Shown piece after piece: positions 17,024 through 25,368 of a DNA stretch of 64,000 nt. The stretch covers positions 7,130,001 through 7,194,000 of the forward strand of contig NZ_CP066831.1 of the NCBI RefSeq assembly GCF_016598615.1, read 5' to 3'. The position numbers were made by a program, and so were the translations under genes. The first letter of the stretch is position 1, and the number at the start of each line of letters is the position of its first letter. The DNA is from Streptomyces liliifuscus. GTDB lineage: Bacteria > Actinomycetota > Actinomycetes > Streptomycetales > Streptomycetaceae. Below the pieces are notes generated by a model, which saw only the letters and a list, made by a program, of their open reading frames with translations, made no database searches and was not told the DNA's origin.

Positions 17024-19279
17024 GTGACCAACATCCCGGAGACCGGCCGGACCCCAAGGGTCCAGATCCGGCTCGTCGTCATCCAGATCCTCGTGCTCTC
17101 GCTCCTGGGCACTCTCGGCGGGCGCCTGTGGTACCTCCAGATCCGCAACGGCGACGAGTACGCCAAGGAGGCCTCCGGCAACCACGTCCAGCAGGTCGTC
17201 AGCCCCGCCGTGCGCGGCTCGATCCTGGACGCCCGCGGAGTGCCGATCGCCGACAACGAGACGCGGCTCGTGGTCTCCGCGTCCCGCACCGAACTGCTGA
17301 AGATGAAGGACGACGGCGACGCCGTCCTCACCAAGCTCGCACGCGTCCTCGGCATGAAGGCCAAGGACGTGATGGACAAGGTCCGGCTGTGCGACTCGAA
17401 GACGCCGCAGCCGTGCTGGAACGGCTCGCCCTACCAGCCGATCCCCATCACCGACGAGGCCACGGCCAAGCAGGCGCTGCAGATCCGCGAGCGTGCCGAG
17501 GACTTCCCCGGCATCACCGCCGAGCCGCAGGCCGTCCGCCGCTACGCCGCCCCCGGCGAGGCCAACACCGCGCAGGTCCTCGGCTATCTCTCGCCCGTCA
17601 CCGACGAGGAGATCACCAAGGCCAAGGACACCGACTCGCCGTATCTGCGCTCCGACCAGGTCGGCCGCTCGGGCCTCGAGCGCGAGTACGACAAGGAACT
17701 GCGCGGCAAGGCCGGTGTCACCCGCTACGAGGTCGACAATCTCGGCCGCGTCATCGGCCAGGCCAAGAGCGACGAGGCCGAGCCCGGTGCCAACGTCGTC
17801 ACCAGCATCGACTCCCGCGTCCAGCGCGTCGCCGAGTACGAGCTGAACGAGGCGATGAAGGACGCCCGCGACGAATTCGACGACAACACCGGCGAGAACT
17901 ACAAGGCCGACTCCGGAGCGGTCGTCGTCATGGAGGCCAAGACCGGCCGTGTCGTCGCGATGGCGTCCAACCCGTCGTACGACCCGAACGCCTGGGTCGG
18001 CGGCATCTCCGGCAAGGACTACGCCAAGCTCACCGGCAAGGGCTCCAACTACCCGCTCCTGAACCGCGCGATCCAGGGCCAGTCCGCCCCCGGCTCCGTC
18101 TTCAAGGTCATCCCGACGGCCGCCGCGGTCAACGCGGGCTACTCCTTCGACGGCCCCTACGAGTGCTCCAGCTCGTACTCCATCGGCGGCCAGGTCTTCA
18201 AGAACTTCGAGTCGAAGGGGTACGGCCCGATCAGCCTCGGCCGCGCCCTTGAGGTCTCCTGCGACACCGTCTTCTACCGGCTCTCCCACGAGGAGTGGAA
18301 GCGGGACGGCGGCATCAAGCCGAAGAAGAACGCCAAGGACTGGTTCTACAAGACGGCCCACCAGTTCGGCCTCGGCAAGGTGACCGGCATCGACCTGCCG
18401 AACGAGGTCGCCGGCCGCGTCCCCGACCGCCAGTGGAAGCTGGACTACTGGAAGGCGAACAAGGACGCCTGGTGCAAGTACGGCAAGAAGGGCGGCTCGT
18501 ACGCCCAGCAGATCGCGTACGAGAACTGCCTCGAAGGCAACCGGATGCGTGCCGGTGACTCCGTCAACTACTCCATCGGCCAGGGTGACACGCTCGTCAC
18601 CCCGATCCAGATGGCGACGATCTACGGGGCGATTTCCAACGGCGGCACCCTCTACGACCCGACCGTCGGCAAGGCGATCATCAGCCCCGACGGCAAGACG
18701 GTCCAGGAGATCAAGCCGAAGTCGCACGGCAAGCTGCCGATGACGCGGAAGACGCGCGACGCCATAGACGGTGCCCTCGCGGGAGTCGCGACCCGCGGTT
18801 CGGCCGCCTGGCGGTTCGGCGGCTGGCCGCAGGACAAGATCCCGCTGCACGCCAAGACGGGTACGGCCGAGGTCTACGGCAAGCAGACGACCTCGTGGTT
18901 CACCACGTACACCAAGGACTACACGGTCGTCATGACCATCTCCCAGGGTGGTACGGGCTCCGGTGCCTCGGCCCCCGCCGTGCGCAAGATCTACAACGCG
19001 CTGTACGGCATCTCCGAGGACGGCACGATCGACAAGAAGAAGGCCCTGCTCTACAGCCCGCAGAAGAGCCTCCCGAAGATCGAGGCCGACGGTTCGATCG
19101 ACTCCCCGAAGGTCGAGAAGTACCCGGCCAAAGAGGAGCAGGCCTCCGAGGAGGGCGGGCAGCAGCCGGTGTCCGGTGACGACCCGGCCGCCACCGTGCC
19201 CAACCCCAACACCGGTGACAACCGCGACGCCCGAAGGCGCTCGGCCCGCCCGAGGAAGAGGCGGAGGACGCTCACATGA
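17024..19279 (+). CDS. mrdA: Penicillin-binding protein 2 (class B transpeptidase)
   Basis: Monofunctional peptidoglycan transpeptidase working with RodA. A single N-terminal membrane anchor (IRLVVIQILVLSLLGTLGG) is followed by the PBP dimerisation domain (RGSILDARGVPIADNETRLV) and the transpeptidase domain. The active-site Ser358 is in PGSVFK (SxxK) and KTG is at 611-613 (HAKTGTAEVYG). GTG 17024 has GGGAGGGGG in front and gives 751 residues. The C-terminal Glu/Gly/Pro-rich tail ends in a very basic stretch. The stop overlaps the rodA start (ATGA), so the transpeptidase and its glycosyltransferase are translationally coupled. Confidence 0.95.
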   Translation: MTNIPETGRTPRVQIRLVVIQILVLSLLGTLGGRLWYLQIRNGDEYAKEASGNHVQQVVSPAVRGSILDARGVPIADNETRLVVSASRTELLKMKDDGDAVLTKLARVLGMKAKDVMDKVRLCDSKTPQPCWNGSPYQPIPITDEATAKQALQIRERAEDFPGITAEPQAVRRYAAPGEANTAQVLGYLSPVTDEEITKAKDTDSPYLRSDQVGRSGLEREYDKELRGKAGVTRYEVDNLGRVIGQAKSDEAEPGANVVTSIDSRVQRVAEYELNEAMKDARDEFDDNTGENYKADSGAVVVMEAKTGRVVAMASNPSYDPNAWVGGISGKDYAKLTGKGSNYPLLNRAIQGQSAPGSVFKVIPTAAAVNAGYSFDGPYECSSSYSIGGQVFKNFESKGYGPISLGRALEVSCDTVFYRLSHEEWKRDGGIKPKKNAKDWFYKTAHQFGLGKVTGIDLPNEVAGRVPDRQWKLDYWKANKDAWCKYGKKGGSYAQQIAYENCLEGNRMRAGDSVNYSIGQGDTLVTPIQMATIYGAISNGGTLYDPTVGKAIISPDGKTVQEIKPKSHGKLPMTRKTRDAIDGALAGVATRGSAAWRFGGWPQDKIPLHAKTGTAEVYGKQTTSWFTTYTKDYTVVMTISQGGTGSGASAPAVRKIYNALYGISEDGTIDKKKALLYSPQKSLPKIEADGSIDSPKVEKYPAKEEQASEEGGQQPVSGDDPAATVPNPNTGDNRDARRRSARPRKRRRTLT

Positions 19280-20475
19280 CCGGCGCGAACGGATTCTCCG
19301 TCTCCGGATACGGACCCGAACGCTCCAGCTGGTCGCGGCTGTTCGCCCGCGACTCGCTGGCCCGCAGGCTCGACTGGCCGATACTGTTCTCGGCCATCGC
19401 GCTCTCCCTGATCGGCGCGGCCCTCGTCTACTCGGCGACCCGCAACCGCACCGAGCTCAACCAGGGCGACCCGTACTACTTCCTGTTCCGGCATCTGCTC
19501 AACACGGGCATCGGCTTCGCCCTGATGATCGGCACGGTCTGGCTCGGCCACCGCACCCTGCGCACGGCCGTACCGATCCTGTACGGGATCTCCGTCTTCC
19601 TGATCCTGCTTGTGCTGACCCCGCTCGGCGCGACCATCAACGGCGCGCACGCGTGGATCGTCATCGGCGGCGGCTTCTCGCTCCAGCCCTCCGAGTTCGT
19701 GAAGATCACGATCATCCTGGGCATGGCGATGCTGCTCGCTGCCCGGGTCGACGCCGGAGACAAGCCCTACCCCGACCACCGCACGGTTCTGCAGTCCCTG
19801 GGTCTGGCCGCCGTACCGATACTGATCGTGCTGCTCATGCCCGACCTCGGCTCGGTCATGGTCATGGTGATCGTCGTGCTGGGTGTGCTGCTCGCCTCCG
19901 GCGCCTCCAACCGCTGGGTCTTCGGGTTGATCGGCGCCGGCGCCCTCGGCGCGATCGCGGTCTGGCAGCTCAAGATCCTCGACGAGTACCAGATCAACCG
20001 CTTCGCGGCCTTCGCCAACCCCGAGCTCGACCCGGCGGGCGTCGGCTACAACACCAACCAGGCGCGTATCGCGATCGGCTCCGGCGGTCTCTTCGGCACC
20101 GGCCTCGGCAAGGGTTCGCAGACCACGGGCCAGTTCGTGCCCGAGCAGCAGACGGACTTCGTCTTCACGGTCGCGGGCGAGGAGCTCGGCTTCGTCGGCG
20201 CCGGACTGATCCTGGTCCTGCTGGGCATCGTGCTGTGGCGGGCCTGCCGCATCGCCCGCGAGACGACCGAGCTGTACGGCACGATCGTCGCCGCCGGGAT
20301 CATCGCCTGGTTCGCCTTCCAGTCGTTCGAGAACGTCGGCATGACCCTCGGCATCATGCCGGTGGCGGGTCTACCACTGCCTTTCGTGTCCTACGGAGGC
20401 TCTTCGATGTTCGCCGTCTGGGTGGCCGTGGGACTCCTGCAATCGATCCGCGTCCAACGACCGATGTCGGCCTAG
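19276..20475 (+). CDS. rodA: Rod shape-determining protein RodA (SEDS glycosyltransferase)
   Basis: Multi-pass SEDS-family peptidoglycan polymerase that pairs with the class B PBP just upstream. It has 399 residues and about ten hydrophobic segments. Family motifs include GATINGAHAWIVIGGGFSLQ, PSEFVKI, LMPDLGSVMV, NQARIAIGSGGLFGTGLGKG and VAGEELGFVGA near the C-terminal SEDS signature. ATG 19276 overlaps the pbp2 stop by 4 bp. It is the last gene of the mre cluster. Confidence 0.95.
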   Translation: MTGANGFSVSGYGPERSSWSRLFARDSLARRLDWPILFSAIALSLIGAALVYSATRNRTELNQGDPYYFLFRHLLNTGIGFALMIGTVWLGHRTLRTAVPILYGISVFLILLVLTPLGATINGAHAWIVIGGGFSLQPSEFVKITIILGMAMLLAARVDAGDKPYPDHRTVLQSLGLAAVPILIVLLMPDLGSVMVMVIVVLGVLLASGASNRWVFGLIGAGALGAIAVWQLKILDEYQINRFAAFANPELDPAGVGYNTNQARIAIGSGGLFGTGLGKGSQTTGQFVPEQQTDFVFTVAGEELGFVGAGLILVLLGIVLWRACRIARETTELYGTIVAAGIIAWFAFQSFENVGMTLGIMPVAGLPLPFVSYGGSSMFAVWVAVGLLQSIRVQRPMSA

Positions 20476-20513
20476 TGCACATGTGAGGGCTGCCCATGAG
20501 CCGGATTCGCGAC

Positions 20514-20519
20514 TAGATT
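20514..20519 (+). promoter_or_regulatory. -10 element of a leaderless promoter (CYTH-CHAD gene)
   Basis: TAGATT ends six bases before ATG 20526, with no Shine-Dalgarno between, so transcription probably begins at the start codon. Confidence 0.5.
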
Positions 20520-20525
20520 CGGTTC

Positions 20526-22040
20526 ATGGCGGACACAAAGCGGGAGATCGAGCGTAAATACGAAGCCGATGAGAGCGCCGGACTGTCGGATCTGCCGGAC
20601 CTGACAAAGGTCTCCGGCGTCTCGGCCGTCATCGACAAGGGCGTCGCCGAACTCGACGCGACCTACTACGACACGCCCGATCAACGGCTCGCCGCCGCGT
20701 CGCTCACCCTGCGCCGCCGCACCGGGGGCGACGACGCGGGCTGGCACCTGAAACTGCCGGTCTCCGAAGGCGTACGGGACGAGATCCACGCCCCGCTCTC
20801 CGACACCGTGCCCCGGACGCTCGGCGGGCTCGTCCGCTCCCGGGTGCGCGACGCCGAACTGGTCCCCGTCGTGCGGCTGCGGTCGGCCCGTGACATCCGC
20901 CACCTCGTCGACGACTCCGGGGGCCTGCTCGCCGAGATCAGTGTCGACCGCGTACACGCCGAGCGGCTCAGCGGCGGCGACGGCACCACCGAATGGACCG
21001 AGATCGAGGTCGAGCTGGCCGACGACGGCGACCCCGCCTTCCTCGACAAGGTCGAGAAGAAACTCCGCAAGGCCGGCGTCTCCCGCTCCAAGTCCGCGTC
21101 CAAGCTGGCCAGGGCCCTCGGGGAGACGGGCCAGGCGCCCCGCAAGCAGGCCGTCGTGGAAGCGGCACCCGTCACCTCGGGCGACCACGTCCTCGCGTAC
21201 GTACGGGCCCAGCGCGACGCGATCATCGAGCTCGACCCCGCCGTCCGGCGCGACGTGTACGACTCCGTGCACAGCATGCGCGTCGCCACCCGCCGGATGC
21301 GCAGCGCCTTCCGCTCGTACGGGAAGATCCTGGACCGGGCCGTCACAGACCCGATCGGCGACGAGCTGAAGTGGCTGGCCGGGGAACTGGGCGTCGACCG
21401 TGACCAGGAGGTCCTGACCGAGCGGCTGACGGCGGCCCTCGCCGCACTCCCGCGTGCCCAGCTCACCGGGCCGGTCCGCACCCGGATCCGCACCTGGTCG
21501 CACGCCCGCCGCTCCGGCTCCCGGCGCCGGCTGATCGCGGTCCTCGACGGCAGGCGCTACCTGGACCTGCTCACCGCCCTGGACACGCTCCTCGCCACTC
21601 CGCCGCTGCTCAAGGCCGCCTCGGGCGAACCGGAAAAGGTGATCTCCAAGGCCGTGCACAAGGACTTCGACAAGCTGTCCGGACTGATCGCGGAAGCCAT
21701 CGACTCTCCGCCGGGCCCGGACCGTGACCTCGCGATCCACGAGGCCCGCAAGAAGGCCAAGCGCACCCGGTACTCGGCGGAGGCGGCCACCCCCGCCCTC
21801 GGCAAACCCGCGAAGAGCCTGACGAGCGACATGAAGTCCCTGCAGAACCTGCTCGGCGAGCACCAGGACAGCGTCATGGCCCGTGAGGCCCTGCGCGACG
21901 TCGCGACCCAGGCGCACGCGGCGGGGGAGAACGCCTTCACGTACGGGGTGCTGTACGGGCGTGAGGAGCGGGCGGCGGAGGGCGTCGAGGCCGGGCTGCC
22001 GGGGGCGTGGGAGACGATCCGGAGCGGGACGGTGTTCTGA
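20526..22040 (+). CDS. CYTH and CHAD domain protein
   Basis: A 504-residue fusion. The N-terminal CYTH (triphosphate tunnel) domain carries the ExExK signature as EIERKYE and further charged strands (TLRRRTGGDDAGWHLKLP, EWTEIEVEL). The C-terminal half is a CHAD domain of helices rich in His, Arg and Lys (VHSMRVATRRMRSAFRSYG, IHEARKKAKRTRYSAEAA). CHAD domains bind inorganic polyphosphate, and CYTH enzymes hydrolyse triphosphates or adenylate nucleotides, so a polyphosphate- or triphosphate-linked role is likely. It is transcribed from its own probable leaderless promoter after rodA. Confidence 0.9.
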   Translation: MADTKREIERKYEADESAGLSDLPDLTKVSGVSAVIDKGVAELDATYYDTPDQRLAAASLTLRRRTGGDDAGWHLKLPVSEGVRDEIHAPLSDTVPRTLGGLVRSRVRDAELVPVVRLRSARDIRHLVDDSGGLLAEISVDRVHAERLSGGDGTTEWTEIEVELADDGDPAFLDKVEKKLRKAGVSRSKSASKLARALGETGQAPRKQAVVEAAPVTSGDHVLAYVRAQRDAIIELDPAVRRDVYDSVHSMRVATRRMRSAFRSYGKILDRAVTDPIGDELKWLAGELGVDRDQEVLTERLTAALAALPRAQLTGPVRTRIRTWSHARRSGSRRRLIAVLDGRRYLDLLTALDTLLATPPLLKAASGEPEKVISKAVHKDFDKLSGLIAEAIDSPPGPDRDLAIHEARKKAKRTRYSAEAATPALGKPAKSLTSDMKSLQNLLGEHQDSVMAREALRDVATQAHAAGENAFTYGVLYGREERAAEGVEAGLPGAWETIRSGTVF

Positions 22041-22158
22041 GGATCTCCGCTCCGGTCGGTGGGGATCTCCGCTCCGGACGGCGGACGGGGGGTGGCTCCC
22101 GGCACGTTAGGCTGGATGGTCACCCCTGTCGGATCTCACCCCACCAAAGGTTTGCGAG

Positions 22159-24120
22159 ATGTCTGCCGAAGTCGCTGCATCGGTGTTCCCGCAGCTCGAA
22201 GCTCTGCTCCCGCATGTGCAGAAGCCGATCCAGTACGTCGGCGGAGAGCTCAACTCCACGGTCAAGCCCTGGGAGACCACTGACGTCCGCTGGGCGCTCA
22301 TGTACCCGGACGCGTACGAGGTCGGACTGCCCAACCAGGGTGTCATGATCCTTTACGAGGTCCTGAACGAGCGTGAGGGCGTTCTCGCCGAGCGCACGTA
22401 CAGCGTGTGGCCGGACCTGGAGGAGCTCATGCGCGAGCACCGGGTCCCGCAGTTCACGGTGGACAGCCACCGCCCGGTGAAGGCCTTCGACGTGTTCGGC
22501 CTGTCCTTCTCCACGGAGCTGGGCTACACGAACATGCTGACCGCGCTTGACCTGGCGGGCATCCCGCTGGAGTCCAAGGACCGTACGCTCGACGACCCGA
22601 TCGTGCTGGCCGGCGGTCACGCGGCCTTCAACCCCGAGCCGATCGCCGACTTCGTCGACGCGGTGATCATCGGCGACGGCGAGCAGGCCGTGCTCGACAT
22701 GACCGACATCATCCGCGCCTGGAAGTCGGAGGGCATGCCGGGCGGCCGCGAGGAGGTCCTGTTCCGCCTCGCGAAGACGGGATCGGTGTACATCCCGGCG
22801 TTCTACGACGTCGAGTACCTCGCCGACGGCCGGATCGCCCGAGTGGTCCCCAACAAGTCGGGTGTCCCGTGGCGGGTGTCGAAGCACACGGTCATGGACC
22901 TGGACGAGTGGCCGTACCCGAAGCAGCCCCTCGTCCCGCTGGCCGAGACCGTCCACGAGCGCATGTCGGTGGAGATCTTCCGCGGCTGCACGCGCGGCTG
23001 CCGCTTCTGCCAGGCGGGCATGATCACCCGCCCGGTGCGCGAGCGCTCCATCACGGGCATCGGCGACATGGTGGAGAAGGGCCTGAAGGCGACGGGCTTC
23101 GAGGAGGTGGGCCTGCTGTCCCTCTCCTCGGCGGACCACTCGGAGATCGGCGACATCGCGAAGGGCCTGGCGGATCGGTACGAGGAGGACAAGATCGGCC
23201 TGTCCCTCCCGTCGACCCGCGTGGACGCCTTCAACGTCGACCTGGCCAACGAGCTGACGAGGAACGGCCGGCGCTCGGGCCTCACCTTCGCCCCCGAGGG
23301 CGGCTCCGAGCGCATGCGCAAGGTCATCAACAAGATGGTCTCGGAAGAGGACCTGATCCGTACGGTCTCCACGGCGTACGGCAACGGCTGGCGCCAGGTG
23401 AAGCTCTACTTCATGTGCGGCCTGCCGACGGAGACCGACGAGGACGTCCTGCAGATCGCGGACATGGCGATGAACGTGATCGCCGAGGGCCGCAAGGTCT
23501 CCGGCCAGAACGACATCCGCTGCACGGTGTCGATCGGCGGCTTCGTCCCCAAGCCCCACACTCCCTTCCAGTGGGCCCCGCAGCTGTCGGCGGAGGAGAC
23601 GGACGTACGCCTCGGAAAGCTCCGCGACAAGATCCGCGGCGACAAGAAGTACGGCCGCTCCATCGGTTTCCGCTACCACGACGGCAAGCCGGGCATCGTC
23701 GAGGGCCTGCTCTCCCGCGGTGACCGCCGCATCGGCTCCGTGATCCGCGCGGTCTACGAGGACGGCGGCCGCTTCGACGGCTGGCGCGAGCACTTCTCGT
23801 ACGACCGCTGGATGCAGTGCGCCGAGAAGACGCTCCCCGCCTTCGGCGTAGACGTCGACTGGTACACGACCCGCGAGCGCACCTACGAAGAGGTCCTCCC
23901 CTGGGACCACCTGGACTCCGGCCTCGACAAGGACTGGCTCTGGGAGGACTGGCAGGACTCCCTCGACGAAACAGAGGTCGAGGACTGCCGGTGGACACCC
24001 TGCTTCGACTGCGGGGTCTGCCCCCAGATGGACACCTCCATCCAGATCGGCCCCACAGGCAAGAAGCTGCTCCCCCTGACGGTCAAGAAGGACCCTGCGA
24101 CGAGCGGGCACACGCACTGA
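22159..24120 (+). CDS. TIGR03960-type B12-binding radical SAM protein
   Basis: A 653-residue radical SAM protein. A cobalamin-binding-like N-terminal half (VRWALMYPDAYEVGLPNQGV; DPIVLAGGHAAFNP) precedes the radical SAM core with C277-x3-C281-x2-C284 in FRGCTRGCRFCQAG, binding the [4Fe-4S] cluster. A C-terminal Cys cluster (CFDCGVCPQ) may hold another cluster. The partner protein (TIGR03936 family), fused or adjacent in many bacteria, lies at 29676-30485, about 5.5 kb downstream and separated by accessory genes. The substrate is not known. The gene ends at a bidirectional terminator. Confidence 0.9.
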   Translation: MSAEVAASVFPQLEALLPHVQKPIQYVGGELNSTVKPWETTDVRWALMYPDAYEVGLPNQGVMILYEVLNEREGVLAERTYSVWPDLEELMREHRVPQFTVDSHRPVKAFDVFGLSFSTELGYTNMLTALDLAGIPLESKDRTLDDPIVLAGGHAAFNPEPIADFVDAVIIGDGEQAVLDMTDIIRAWKSEGMPGGREEVLFRLAKTGSVYIPAFYDVEYLADGRIARVVPNKSGVPWRVSKHTVMDLDEWPYPKQPLVPLAETVHERMSVEIFRGCTRGCRFCQAGMITRPVRERSITGIGDMVEKGLKATGFEEVGLLSLSSADHSEIGDIAKGLADRYEEDKIGLSLPSTRVDAFNVDLANELTRNGRRSGLTFAPEGGSERMRKVINKMVSEEDLIRTVSTAYGNGWRQVKLYFMCGLPTETDEDVLQIADMAMNVIAEGRKVSGQNDIRCTVSIGGFVPKPHTPFQWAPQLSAEETDVRLGKLRDKIRGDKKYGRSIGFRYHDGKPGIVEGLLSRGDRRIGSVIRAVYEDGGRFDGWREHFSYDRWMQCAEKTLPAFGVDVDWYTTRERTYEEVLPWDHLDSGLDKDWLWEDWQDSLDETEVEDCRWTPCFDCGVCPQMDTSIQIGPTGKKLLPLTVKKDPATSGHTH

Positions 24121-24168
24121 CGTGAGTGAGGCGCTGCGGCGCGTCGTGGAGGTGCTGGGGGACGGCAG

Positions 24169-24203
24169 CAGGGCCCGGACCGTGTATAGCGGTCCGGGCC
24201 CTG
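24169..24203. terminator. Bidirectional terminator
   Basis: CAGGGCCCGGACCG (24169-24182) and CGGTCCGGGCCCTG (24190-24203) form a perfect 14-bp stem with a 7-nt loop between two convergent genes. Confidence 0.8.
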
Positions 24204-24237
24204 GTCTGTGCGGTGCCGCCCTTGCGGCGGCGGTGTG

Positions 24238-24459
24238 TCAGCTCTGGGTGGTGTCGTCGTCCGCCTGCGTGGCGCCCTCAGCCTCAGCTGCGCCTGTCTT
24301 CTCGCGCATCTTGCGCACCAGCTCGGCCTTTCGGTCGGCTGCGCTCTGGCGGTCGAGGTTGCGGTACGGGCCGTTGTTCTGCCGTTCGGTGCGGGACAGC
24401 TTCTTGCGCTTGCCGCCGCCCATGCCCACGGGATTGTTGATGTTCTTGCTCACGGTCAC
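24238..24459 (-). CDS. Small basic conserved protein (DUF6243-like)
   Basis: A 73-residue soluble, very charged protein: MTVSKNINNPVGMGGGKRKK, then RTERQNNGPYRNLDRQSAAD, a basic helix and an acidic tail. The N-terminal half is the pattern I recall for the Streptomyces DUF6243 family; the function is unknown. ATG 24459 has a purine-rich GGGAGAACC stretch upstream on the minus strand. It is convergent with the radical SAM gene and shares its terminator. Confidence 0.75.
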   Translation of the reverse strand: MTVSKNINNPVGMGGGKRKKLSRTERQNNGPYRNLDRQSAADRKAELVRKMREKTGAAEAEGATQADDDTTQS

Positions 24460-24719
24460 GGGTTCTCCCGGTAATGATGTGAAGTGATCTACGGATTCGT
24501 CGGTGGGGGACGGGCGGCGACGTCGAAGGGCGTCAGCGGGGGCCCGTCACGCTCTCACTCGTAAATCGGCGTCTGGAAGAACATGTCAAAGACGTTACCC
24601 GGTTCCGTCGGCCCCGCGCACCAACCTTTTCGCTCGGAGTCGCCTGGGTGGGTGCTCTTGGTTCGCGTGGTGGCTTTCGGCTTCCTAGCGTGGCGGTATC
24701 CGCTACGGAGGAGGCAAGC

Positions 24720-25226
24720 ATGCCGGCGAGTGGTCCTTCGTGGGGGCGCTCCGGTGACGGCCCTGCCCCTCCTGGTGCCGGGCAGTGGGCGGCGCCGGCC
24801 GGGCCTCCGGGGAAGCAGGGGCGGAACCGTTCGTGTCTGTGGGGCTGCGTCGGAGCTCTGGCCGCGGTGGTCGTCGTCATTGTCGTCGTGGTTGTGCTGG
24901 TGATCGTGCTGGCGGGTTCGATCGAGAACCCCGGGAATCCCGAGAATCCGCCGTCGGCCGATGTGAGGGTCACGTCCTGTGCCGTCGATGCGGCAACGCG
25001 GCTGCCCTCGGCCGGACTTGAGATCCACAACCACAGCTCGAAGACCTCGACGTACGGCGTCACTGTCGAGTTCAGGGCCCCGGACGGGACGCGTGTGTCC
25101 GAGGGCGCGGCCCTGTCCCTGACCGTCGCGTCCGGTCAGAAGGTGACGACCACGGCTGCCGGCAAGGACCAGGTCACGCAGAAAGTGACGTGCAAGGTGA
25201 CGAAGGTGAACCGGATCGCGGGCTGA
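24720..25226 (+). CDS. Membrane-anchored protein with Ig-like (FxLYD-type) domain
   Basis: A 168-residue protein with a Pro/Gly-rich cytosolic start, a very hydrophobic Val/Ile segment (AAVVVVIVVVVVLVIVLAG) and an extracellular beta domain (SAGLEIHNHSSKTSTYGVTV ... FRAPDGTRV) with two Cys that likely pair. The pattern fits FxLYD/DUF4352-like Ig-fold domains of actinobacterial surface proteins. ATG 24720 is chosen for the GGAGGAGG seven bases before it; the frame opens earlier at 24648. The function is unknown. Confidence 0.75.
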   Translation: MPASGPSWGRSGDGPAPPGAGQWAAPAGPPGKQGRNRSCLWGCVGALAAVVVVIVVVVVLVIVLAGSIENPGNPENPPSADVRVTSCAVDAATRLPSAGLEIHNHSSKTSTYGVTVEFRAPDGTRVSEGAALSLTVASGQKVTTTAAGKDQVTQKVTCKVTKVNRIAG

Positions 25227-25368
25227 GCCGCCCCGCACGCACTCCGTGCGCCTCCGCGAAGTGGGGGAGAGGTGCGCGATCGCAGACTAGAGTCGTCTGG
25301 TTACGGTCAGTTGTGGGGTCGGGGTTCGGTGGCAGGGCCTCGGAGTTGTGGGGGAGGGCCTGTAGAGC